From NCBI GenBank assembly GCA_041879295.1, contig CP047152.1, positions 5,709,501-5,773,500 of the forward strand: DNA of 64,000 bases, read 5' to 3'. Below, piece by piece: positions 57,015 through 64,000 of the stretch. The notes below the pieces were generated by a model, which was not told where the DNA came from, ran no database searches, and saw only the letters and a list, made by a program, of their open reading frames with translations. The first letter of the stretch is position 1, and each line of letters opens with the position of its first letter. The position numbers were made by a program, and so were the translations under genes. This stretch comes from Pseudomonas putida. GTDB taxonomy: Bacteria; Pseudomonadota; Gammaproteobacteria; Pseudomonadales; Pseudomonadaceae.

Positions 57015-57085
57015 GAATTAAAACTGTCGCGGGAGCGTCCCGTTTTCGGCGGCCTTCAGCCTCAGAGGACATGCAAAACTGTCGC
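57015..57085. repeat. Left-end TnsB-like binding sites
   Basis: GAATTAAAACTGTCGC and CAAAACTGTCGC in direct orientation 59 bases apart. Confidence 0.75.
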
Positions 57086-57185
57086 AAGGCGCAGAAATGT
57101 AGCTTATTTCCATCATCCTCAAAGACCTGATTGATGTCGTCACGCAGATGGCATCGCGCTAGGTCATGTTGAAATCGTTGTTCTG

Positions 57186-57667
57186 TTGCTGGGCGCTATT
57201 GTTGAATACCTGACTCGTAGGCGAGGTAACGCTGGCAGGCTGGCCCAAGAGATGCGAGCCAGTCCGAAAGGCGCAAGAATTGGACAATGGATGGTTGAGC
57301 ATGAAAATGCGTTGAAGAGTAGGCCTGACTTGCAGAAGGCTGAAGCGCGCAAAGGAGCAATAGGTTCACAAGAAGCCCCCGCCCCAGCGCCTACACCTCG
57401 CTCTGATACTAGTTCTCCAAGGGATCTCAAGCCGAAGAGATCATATGAGAATCCTGGCAATTTGATTCCAACGCAATCCAGATCTGAAATGTCCGGTTCG
57501 CAGATTAAGCGCCTCACGAAAGCTATGGAAAAGAATGGGTTCAACCCAAATCATCCGGTTGATGTTTGGAGGAATCCCAGCACAGGGCGACTGGAAATCC
57601 AAGACGGAGACCATAGGGCGGCAGCAGCCAAAAAGCGGGCATTGAAAAAATTCCAGTCGAAGTTTAG
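57186..57667 (+). pseudogene. Polymorphic-toxin C-terminus with ParB-fold nuclease domain, truncated and frameshifted
   Basis: About 155 codons. A hydrophobic start (LLGAIVEYLTRRRG, TTG first codon) and Pro/Ala-rich linker precede a ParB/Srx-type domain with LTKAMEKNGFNPNHPVDVW and IQDGDHRAAAAKKRAL, typical of the C-terminal toxin of large secreted polymorphic toxins. No delivery domain remains. After ALKK, an A-run of six (57645-57650) shifts the frame: with one more A it would read KKIPVEV-stop, the normal ending of this domain, with the stop at 57665-57667. As it stands the frame continues into the immunity gene. Confidence 0.72.
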
Positions 57668-57677
57668 GAGTGATGTA

Positions 57678-58004
57678 ATGACTAAACAATATAAAGCTGC
57701 ATTTATAGTCCCGATCAGGGCCAGCAGGATCCTCGGAGAGGATGGCTGGGAGTTTGAAAGCTCTGAGCGCTTGTCTAAAAATCTTTGCAATCACTTAATT
57801 GAAAATCTAAGAGTTAAGTTTATAGAAGAGTATTGCGACATAATTAAATATGCAGGCGAAGGCATAAGGATGTCTTTACTGCTCGACGATAATCAAGAGG
57901 TAGAAGTTATTTATTTACAGTTATCAGTCGAGGCATTAGCTTCCCTGTCCGAGATGTGCCAAAGCATTGATATCTCTTCTGAAGCAGAGTTTTTTGTGCC
58001 TTGA
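57678..58004 (+). CDS. Putative immunity protein of the ParB-fold toxin
   Basis: 108-residue protein beginning MTKQYKAAFIVPIRAS. The ATG at 57678 has TAGGAG nine bases upstream, 10 bases after the toxin's restored stop. Sequence is AT-rich compared with neighbours, a sign of transfer. No known family recognised; the immunity role is inferred from position directly behind the toxin domain. In the present sequence it is also readable as the C-terminus of one 272-residue fusion. Confidence 0.6.
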   Translation: MTKQYKAAFIVPIRASRILGEDGWEFESSERLSKNLCNHLIENLRVKFIEEYCDIIKYAGEGIRMSLLLDDNQEVEVIYLQLSVEALASLSEMCQSIDISSEAEFFVP

Positions 58005-58179
58005 AAAATTCAGTCTTTTGGGGTAGTTCTATAGATGGACTGAAGTAGCCTCTGTTTTTCGCGCCCGCAAGCTAAGTCGTATGGGGCTCCGCAGGACGTC
58101 TGCCCAGAACCTATAGGCTCTGACGGCTCAACCCGCATGCCCATGACATAGCGGGTACCAGCAGTGTTCACGGCCACCG

Positions 58180-58530
58180 CTACTCCTCTCTAACGCAGTC
58201 AGGGCAGAACCAAGCAACCGGCTCACTGTATTGCACACCGGGAGAAATATAGTCGCTTCCGGAGTATGAAATATCCCAATCATTCTTAATGACATGAAAT
58301 GCGGCGTGCATCGTGTGACAGTGAACAAGCCGATTGAAACCATACCAACCAGGCCACCCGAATTCTGCAGCGAGCATCCGGACTGCATCGGCCTTGATCA
58401 CACGGCTAGTAGCAGCCAGGGTTTCGAATGTAGCTGCCTTTGGATCGCCCCAACAGAGGAGCAAGTTTCTTCTCACGTATGACTGAAGAGATTCATCAAC
58501 CTGTATGGGAGGGGCATCAGAAAACGCCAG
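58180..58530 (-). pseudogene. TniQ/TnsD-like N-terminal fragment
   Basis: About 115 codons with the TniQ N-terminal pattern PPIQVDESLQSYVRRNLLL and, near the end, WFCPDCVREE, the first zinc-finger half (CPxC) of TniQ/TnsD targeting proteins; a stop follows immediately and the remaining zinc finger and C-terminus are missing. No good start codon precedes the DES motif; GTG at 58476 is the first available. It reads inward from the right end of the element. Confidence 0.62.
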
Positions 58531-58605
58531 ATTTCGGTAGGGAGGGGTGGACCGGGCAGGAGGGTGAGCCGTCCGATGGGGGGAAGCGAGAGCTTTCCTC
58601 CATCG

Positions 58606-58641
58606 GCGACAGTTTTAATTGTTCGAAAACAGTTTTAATTC
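58606..58641. repeat. Right-end TnsB-like binding sites
   Basis: GCGACAGTTTTAATT (58606) and ACAGTTTTAATTC (58629), 20 bases apart in direct orientation, inverted with respect to the left end. Confidence 0.75.
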
Positions 58642-58674
58642 AACAAAACCATTTCATCAACACCTGACTACCCG

Positions 58675-60510
58675 TTACTCGACAGTCACCGACTTGGCCA
58701 GATTACGAGGCTGGTCAACGTCGGTCCCCTTGAGCACGGCCACGTAATAAGACAGCAATTGCAGCGGAATGGTGTACAGGATTGGCGCCAGGGCATCGGC
58801 AATGTGCGGCACCTTGATCACGTGGGTGCCTTCGCCATTGGTCATGCCAGCGTGCTCGTCGGCGAACACGACCAGCTCGCCACCACGGGCACGCACTTCC
58901 TGCAGGTTGGACTTCAGCTTCTCAAGCAGTTCGTTGTTCGGTGCAACGGTGACCACCGGCATGTCGTTGTCCACCAACGCCAGCGGGCCGTGCTTCAACT
59001 CGCCTGCTGGGTAAGCTTCGGCGTGGATGTAGGAGATTTCTTTAAGCTTGAGAGCACCTTCCATCGCCACCGGGTACTGCGCGCCGCGGCCGAGGAACAG
59101 GGTATGGTGCTTGTCGGCGAACAGCTCGGCAATTTTCTCGACGGTGGCATCCATGGCCAGGGCTTCGCCCAGGCGGGTCGGCAGTCGACGCAGCTCTTCA
59201 ACCAGCTCAGCTTCGACACCGGCTTCCAGCGTACCGCGCACCTGACCAAGGGCCAGGGTCAGCAGCATCAGCGAAACCAGCTGGGTGGTGAACGCTTTGG
59301 TCGAAGCCACGCCGATTTCAGGGCCGGCCAAGGTCAGCAGGGTCAAGTCCGACTCGCGTACCAGCGAGCTGATACCCACGTTGCAGATCGCCAGGCTGCC
59401 AAGGAAACCCAACTCCTTGGCGTTGCGCAGTGCGGCCAAGGTATCGGCGGTTTCGCCGGACTGCGAGATGGAGACGAACAGCGTGTCCGGCTGCACCACC
59501 ACCTTGCGGTAACGGAACTCGCTGGCCACTTCCACCTGGCAAGGGATGCCGGCCAGGCTTTCCAGCCAGTAACGCGCAACCATACCGGCGTGGTAGCTGG
59601 TGCCACAGGCAACGATCTGCACGTTGCGCACCTTGGCAAACAGGTCGGCAGCTTGCGGGCCAAAGGCCTGGACCAGCACGTTGTCCTTGCCCAGGCGGCC
59701 TTCAAGCGTGCGCTGAACAACGCTTGGCTGCTCGTGAATTTCCTTGAGCATGAAGTGGCGGTAAGCGCCCTTGTCAGCAGCCTCGGCACCTTCGTGATAC
59801 TGCACGGTTTCGCGCTGGACCTTGTTGCCCTGCTGGTCCCAGATAGAGACCTGATCACGGCGGATTTCAGCGATGTCGCCTTCTTCCAGGTACATGAAGC
59901 GGTCAGTAACCTGACGCAGCGCCAGCTGGTCGGACGCCAGGAAGTTCTCGCCAAGGCCCAGGCCGATTACCAGCGGGCTGCCACTGCGTGCGGCGACCAG
60001 GCGGTCCGGCTGCTTGGCACTGATCAGCGCCAGGCCGTAAGCACCATGCAGGCGCTTCACCGCCGCCTTCAGGGCGTCGGTCAGGTCTGGAATGCTCTTC
60101 AAGGTGTGGTGGATCAGGTGGACGATGACTTCGGTATCGGTCTGCGAAGTGAAGACATAGCCCAGCCCCTTCAGCTCTTCGCGCAGCTCTTCGTGGTTTT
60201 CGATGATGCCGTTGTGCACCACGGCCACGTCATTGCCCGAGAAGTGCGGGTGGGCGTTGCCTTCAGTCGGCGCGCCGTGGGTAGCCCAACGGGTGTGGGC
60301 AATACCCAACTGGCCTGCCAACGGCTCATCAGCAACAGCAACCTCCAGCTCGCTGACCTTGCCGATGCGGCGGCGGCGCTGCAGTTCACCGGTCTGGGTG
60401 AGTACAGCCAAACCGGCGCTGTCGTAACCGCGGTATTCAAGACGCTTGAGGCCTTCGATCAGGATGGCTGTGATATTACGCTCGGCGACAGCACCAACGA
60501 TTCCACACAT
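58675..60510 (-). CDS. glmS: Glutamine--fructose-6-phosphate aminotransferase
   Basis: 611-residue enzyme making glucosamine-6-phosphate for peptidoglycan and LPS. N-terminal nucleophile C2 of the Ntn glutaminase domain (1-240) and two SIS isomerase domains (from about 285; [22 protein letters not shown] [10 protein letters not shown]). Its end LAKSVTVE is the conserved TnsD-binding attTn7 target. It follows glmR by three bases; the Tn7-like relic lies just downstream. Confidence 0.97.
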   Translation of the reverse strand: MCGIVGAVAERNITAILIEGLKRLEYRGYDSAGLAVLTQTGELQRRRRIGKVSELEVAVADEPLAGQLGIAHTRWATHGAPTEGNAHPHFSGNDVAVVHNGIIENHEELREELKGLGYVFTSQTDTEVIVHLIHHTLKSIPDLTDALKAAVKRLHGAYGLALISAKQPDRLVAARSGSPLVIGLGLGENFLASDQLALRQVTDRFMYLEEGDIAEIRRDQVSIWDQQGNKVQRETVQYHEGAEAADKGAYRHFMLKEIHEQPSVVQRTLEGRLGKDNVLVQAFGPQAADLFAKVRNVQIVACGTSYHAGMVARYWLESLAGIPCQVEVASEFRYRKVVVQPDTLFVSISQSGETADTLAALRNAKELGFLGSLAICNVGISSLVRESDLTLLTLAGPEIGVASTKAFTTQLVSLMLLTLALGQVRGTLEAGVEAELVEELRRLPTRLGEALAMDATVEKIAELFADKHHTLFLGRGAQYPVAMEGALKLKEISYIHAEAYPAGELKHGPLALVDNDMPVVTVAPNNELLEKLKSNLQEVRARGGELVVFADEHAGMTNGEGTHVIKVPHIADALAPILYTIPLQLLSYYVAVLKGTDVDQPRNLAKSVTVE

Positions 60511-60513
60511 GTT

Positions 60514-61290
60514 TTATTGCTCCTGGCTGATCGCGGCGCAGATCAGGTTGATGCCGCGGGCTTGAATTTGTTCGCGCGCTGCTGCTGGCAGGCGTTCATC
60601 TGTAATAAGGGTGTGTACGCTGCCCCAGGGCAGCTCGAGGTTAGGGATCTTGCGCCCCACCTTGTCCGACTCGACCATCACGATCACTTCACGGGCAACT
60701 TCGGCCATGACCCGGCTCAGCCCAAGCAGTTCGTTGAAGGTAGTGGTACCCCGGCCGAGGTCGATGCCGTCGGCACCGATGAATAATTGGTCGAAATCGT
60801 AGGAGCGCAGTACCTGCTCCGCGACCTGGCCCTGGAACGATTCAGAATGCGGGTCCCAGGTGCCACCGGTCATCAGCAGCACCGGCTCGTGTTCGAGGTC
60901 GCAGATTGCACGGGCCACATTGAGCGAATTGGTCATCACCACCAGGCCTGGCTGGCGCCCCAGCTCGGGGATCATTGCCGCCGTGGTACTGCCGCTGTCG
61001 ATGATAATGCGCGCATGTTCACGGATTCGCCCTACGGCGGCACGCGCAATGGCCTTTTTATAAGAAGAGACGGGTTGTGCCGGTTCACCGAGCAACTCTT
61101 GCGGCACCGGCACCGCACCACCGTAGCGGCGTAACAACAAGCCGTTGGTTTCCAAGGCGGCAAGGTCTTTGCGAATAGTCACTTCCGAGGTGGCGAAACG
61201 CTTGGCCAACGCGTCCACACTTACCTCGCCCTGCTCGCTGAGCAAAGCCAGAATATTGTGTCGCCGTTGTGGTGTGTTTCGTTTCGACAT
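60514..61290 (-). CDS. glmR: DeoR-family regulator GlmR
   Basis: 258-residue DeoR protein: N-terminal HTH (about 5-60; SVDALAKRFATSEVTIRKDLAALE) and a DeoR sensor domain with IIIDSGSTTAAMIPEL and GADGIDLGRGTTTFN. In P. aeruginosa and P. putida it lies between glmU and glmS and is thought to control amino-sugar synthesis. Two TTTCGA-based palindromes lie upstream. Confidence 0.9.
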   Translation of the reverse strand: MSKRNTPQRRHNILALLSEQGEVSVDALAKRFATSEVTIRKDLAALETNGLLLRRYGGAVPVPQELLGEPAQPVSSYKKAIARAAVGRIREHARIIIDSGSTTAAMIPELGRQPGLVVMTNSLNVARAICDLEHEPVLLMTGGTWDPHSESFQGQVAEQVLRSYDFDQLFIGADGIDLGRGTTTFNELLGLSRVMAEVAREVIVMVESDKVGRKIPNLELPWGSVHTLITDERLPAAAREQIQARGINLICAAISQEQ

Positions 61291-61300
61291 GTGCGTTTAA

Positions 61301-61315
61301 GTTTCGATTCGAAAG
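61301..61315. promoter_or_regulatory. Candidate DeoR/GlmR operator
   Basis: GTTTCGATTCGAAAG, an odd palindrome centred 18 bases upstream of the glmR ATG. A direct GTTTCG-TTTCGA repeat at 61277-61289 lies inside the start region. Confidence 0.55.
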
Positions 61316-61424
61316 TTAATGGTTGCAATCAAAACCTAAGACGAGCGATCCGTCAAGCTGTCGTTGACCTGTGGATAGTTTGCCTCTGCTTTGACGCGGT
61401 CCTTTATGCGCGGCAGCGCCAATA

Positions 61425-61458
61425 AAAAAGCCGACTTATTCACATAAGTCGGCTTTCG
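61425..61458 (-). terminator. Rho-independent terminator of glmU
   Basis: AAAGCCGACTTA-TGTGAA-TAAGTCGGCTTTTTT on the minus strand, after the glmU stop. Confidence 0.92.
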
Positions 61459-61465
61459 ATCGAAA
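61454..61465. promoter_or_regulatory. Second candidate GlmR operator
   Basis: TTTCGATCGAAA, a perfect 12-bp palindrome 15 bases past the glmU stop region, sharing the TTTCGA half-site with the site at 61301. Confidence 0.5.
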
Positions 61466-61479
61466 CGGCTGTGAATAAC

Positions 61480-62847
61480 TCAGCTCTTCTTGATCTTCTC
61501 AGGGCGCTTCCAGCCCGAAATGTTGCGCTGGCGTGCACGAGCTACAGCCAGGTCACCGGCTTCTACAACCTGGGTGATGGTCGAGCCGGCTGCGGTGGTC
61601 GCGCCGGCTTTGATTTCCACAGGCGCCACCAGCGAGTTGTTCGAACCGATGAACACGTCTTCACCCATCACGGTCTTGAACTTGTTGGCGCCATCGTAGT
61701 TGCAGGTGATGGTGCCGGCGCCGATATTGGTGCGCGCACCGATTTCGGCATCACCCAGGTAGGTCAGGTGACCAGCCTTGGCCCCTTCACCCAGGTGGGC
61801 GTTTTTCAGTTCAACGAAGTTACCCACATGGGCCTTGGCGTCCAGTACGCTGCCCGGGCGCAGGCGAGCAAACGGGCCTGCATCGCTGCCTTCTCCCATC
61901 ACGGCGCCTTCGAGGTGGCTATTGGCCTTGACCACCGCGCCTTTGCGCAGGGTCGTGTTCTTGATCACGCAGTTAGGGCCGATCTGCACATCGTCTTCGA
62001 TGACCACCTTGCCTTCGAGAATCACGTTGATGTCGATCAGCACGTCACGACCAACGCTTACTTCACCACGAACATCGAAGCGTGCCGGGTCACGCAGGGT
62101 AACCCCCTGAGCCATCAGACGGCGGCCTTCACGCAACTGGTAGTGACGCTCCAGCTCGGACAGCTGGCGGCGGTCGTTGGCGCCCTGCACTTCCATAGGG
62201 TCGTGCGGCTGTTCAGTTGCCACCACCAAGCCATCGGCCACTGCCATGGCAATTACATCGGTCAGGTAATACTCGCCCTGAGCGTTGTTGTTCGACAGGC
62301 GGCCCATCCAGTCGGCAAGGCGCGCGGCTGGCAGTGCCAGAATTCCGGTGTTGCCTTCCTTGATCGCTTTTTGCGCGTCGTTGGCGTCCTTGTGCTCAAC
62401 GATGGCAGTTACCTTGCCCTGCACGTCACGCACGATCCGGCCATAGCCGGTCGGATCATCGAGGGTGACGGTAAGCAGTCCCAGTTGCTGATCGTTGGCC
62501 TTCGCCAACAGACGCTGCAGGGTCTCCACTTCGATCAACGGCACGTCGCCGTATAACACCAGCACAGTGTCAGCGGTCAGCGCCGGCAGTGCCTGCGCAA
62601 CAGCATGACCGGTACCCAGCTGTTTATCCTGCATCACGAAATTCAGGTCGTCAGCGGCCAGGCGCTCGCGAACCAGTTCGGCACCATGGCCAATGACCAC
62701 ATGAATACCTTGCGGCTGAAGTTGGCGCGCGCTGTGGATAACATGGCCGAGCATGGAATTGCCAGCTACCGGGTGCAACACTTTGGGCAGCGCCGAGCGC
62801 ATGCGGGTGCCTTGGCCGGCGGCGAGAATAACGATATCGAGTGACAT
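61480..62847 (-). CDS. glmU: Bifunctional GlcNAc-1-phosphate uridylyltransferase / GlcN-1-P acetyltransferase
   Basis: 455-residue enzyme making UDP-GlcNAc, two steps after GlmS. N-terminal nucleotidyltransferase [22 protein letters not shown] (about 7-28) and C-terminal left-handed beta-helix of hexapeptide repeats (from about 250). A perfect DnaA box at 62733-62741 lies within the gene. Separated from atpC by a strong terminator. Confidence 0.97.
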   Translation of the reverse strand: MSLDIVILAAGQGTRMRSALPKVLHPVAGNSMLGHVIHSARQLQPQGIHVVIGHGAELVRERLAADDLNFVMQDKQLGTGHAVAQALPALTADTVLVLYGDVPLIEVETLQRLLAKANDQQLGLLTVTLDDPTGYGRIVRDVQGKVTAIVEHKDANDAQKAIKEGNTGILALPAARLADWMGRLSNNNAQGEYYLTDVIAMAVADGLVVATEQPHDPMEVQGANDRRQLSELERHYQLREGRRLMAQGVTLRDPARFDVRGEVSVGRDVLIDINVILEGKVVIEDDVQIGPNCVIKNTTLRKGAVVKANSHLEGAVMGEGSDAGPFARLRPGSVLDAKAHVGNFVELKNAHLGEGAKAGHLTYLGDAEIGARTNIGAGTITCNYDGANKFKTVMGEDVFIGSNNSLVAPVEIKAGATTAAGSTITQVVEAGDLAVARARQRNISGWKRPEKIKKS

Positions 62848-62903
62848 TACTGGCTACCAATCCTGGGCGGTCAGTGAAAGACCGTGGGGAGAAAACAGAA
62901 AAA

Positions 62904-62934
62904 GAAAAAGGGTAGCCGAGGCTACCCTTTTACT
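62904..62934 (-). terminator. Rho-independent terminator of the atp operon
   Basis: On the minus strand AAGGGTAGCC-TC-GGCTACCCTTTTTC; A-run on the other side allows bidirectional function. Confidence 0.93.
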
Positions 62935-62966
62935 CAATCGCAACAGCAGTTATCAGCCTTGGCCGA

Positions 62967-63386
62967 TTACTTGCCTCTGCGCATTTGCTGGACGGTACGC
63001 AGCTGAGCTGCGGCCTCGGCCAGACGTGCGGCGGCGGCACTGTAGTCGAAGTCCGCGCCTTTCAGATTCAGGGCGTTCTCGGCGGCCTTGAGGGCCTCCT
63101 GAGCCTGAGCTTCATCCAGGTCTGTAGCACGTTGCACGGTATCGGCAAGCACCTTGACCATGTTCGGCTGAACCTCGAGGAAACCACCAGAGATGTAGAA
63201 CACCTCTTGTGCGCCACCCTGCTTGGTCAGCGTGATCGGACCAGGCTTGAGATTGGTGATCAGCGGCGCATGGCCTGGAGCGATACCAAGATCACCCAGG
63301 TTACCGTGCGCAACCACCATCTCGACCAGGCCGGAGAAGATCTCTCCTTCCGCGCTGACGATATCGCAATGGACTGTCATAGCCAT
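62967..63386 (-). CDS. atpC: ATP synthase F1 epsilon subunit
   Basis: 139-residue subunit of the F1 rotor stalk, with an N-terminal beta-sandwich ([29 protein letters not shown]) and a C-terminal helical hairpin ([25 protein letters not shown]). It couples rotation and can inhibit ATP hydrolysis. ATG at 63386 has GAGG seven bases upstream. Last gene of the atp operon. Confidence 0.97.
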   Translation of the reverse strand: MAMTVHCDIVSAEGEIFSGLVEMVVAHGNLGDLGIAPGHAPLITNLKPGPITLTKQGGAQEVFYISGGFLEVQPNMVKVLADTVQRATDLDEAQAQEALKAAENALNLKGADFDYSAAAARLAEAAAQLRTVQQMRRGK

Positions 63387-63429
63387 CTGCTTGCCTCAAC
63401 CTGATAGCGCCCCTTGCGGGGCGCAGGAA

Positions 63430-64000
<571 letters not shown>

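Larger units (their letters stand above)
57010..58645. mobile_element. Decayed Tn7-like element at attTn7 downstream of glmS
   Basis: About 1.6 kb bounded by inverted repeats of the TnsB-site kind. Left end: GAATTAAAACTGTCGC (57015-57030) and CAAAACTGTCGC (57074-57085). Right end, reverse complement: GCGACAGTTTTAATT (58606-58620) and ACAGTTTTAATTC (58629-58641). The right end, with closely packed sites, faces glmS and begins about 30 bases past its stop codon, as in Tn7. Inside are a TniQ-like fragment and a toxin/immunity pair; tnsABC are absent. Exact ends and target duplication are not resolved (GGTTT near the right, GGATTT near the left). Confidence 0.72.

Noticed and set aside
57126..57139. 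CCTGATTGATG as the left Tn7-like terminus with a CCTGA duplication matching 58663
   Set aside because: It lies inside the left-end repeats instead of outside them, so it cannot be the element boundary.

Overview
The window is about 62-63% GC, gene-dense chromosomal DNA from a fluorescent pseudomonad, most likely the Pseudomonas putida group. The gene order hup-rubB-rubA-ubiCA-phoBR ... phoU-pstBACS ... purKE ... pycBA ... hexR-zwf-uvrD ... cls-cfaB-lpd3-glmS-glmR-glmU-atpCD matches the origin-proximal arm known from Pseudomonas. REP elements of the P. putida type (core GGCCTCTTCGCGGG) sit in many intergenic gaps. A parS site and a marked excess of perfect DnaA boxes fit a location close to oriC, although dnaA/oriC itself is not in the window.

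Layout. 0-3.4 kb: 5' part of an HU gene, rubredoxin reductase and rubredoxin, then ubiC-ubiA. 3.4-16.6 kb: the phosphate-starvation block: phoB-phoR with a Pho box, a CorC-type membrane protein, an M23 peptidase, an orphan response regulator, then phoU-pstB-pstA-pstC-pstS behind a triple 11-bp-spaced Pho half-site array. 16.7-22.4 kb: MFS transporter, thioesterase, hexose-6-P mutarotase, two small envelope genes and purK-purE. 22.7-24.2 kb: an unusual exported HExxHxxGxxH protein convergent with a LysR gene. 24.4-33 kb: aspA, then a polyamine neighbourhood (AraC regulator, acetylpolyamine amidohydrolase, spermidine/putrescine-type binding protein, MocR regulator diverging from a PaiB-like/GNAT/GNAT operon). 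33-40.2 kb: pyruvate carboxylase (pycB, pycA) with divergent LysR, and hexR divergent from zwf around a HexR operator. 40.4-48.2 kb: uvrD, Tim44-like membrane protein, SMI1/KNR4 protein, CPA2 antiporter, thioesterase, pdxY. 48.2-51.2 kb: a Zur-box-controlled CobW/DUF1826/CobW operon. 51.6-56.8 kb: parS, DUF3617 protein, cls, cfaB and lpd3. 56.8-58.7 kb: the only clear accessory island. 58.7-64 kb: glmS, glmR, glmU, atpC and the 3' part of atpD.

Three things stand out. (1) Downstream of glmS, at the classic attTn7 position, there is a 1.6-kb decayed Tn7-like element: inverted AATTAAAACTGT-type repeats at both ends (two per end, closely spaced on the glmS side), a TniQ/TnsD-like N-terminal fragment, and as cargo a ParB-fold toxin remnant plus immunity gene. 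The toxin and immunity genes are fused in frame by what looks like the loss of one A in an A-run. (2) Perfect DnaA boxes (TTATCCACA) occur 12 times in 64 kb where well under one is expected. Seven lie within 1.9 kb inside the zinc GTPase operon, in different reading frames, with an 18%-GC patch and a 22-bp perfect palindrome, 1.5-3.3 kb from parS. (3) A second cluster in the MocR gene includes a five-unit, exactly 12-bp-periodic, iteron-like array. Functional statements rest on sequence motifs and family knowledge; no database search was run.
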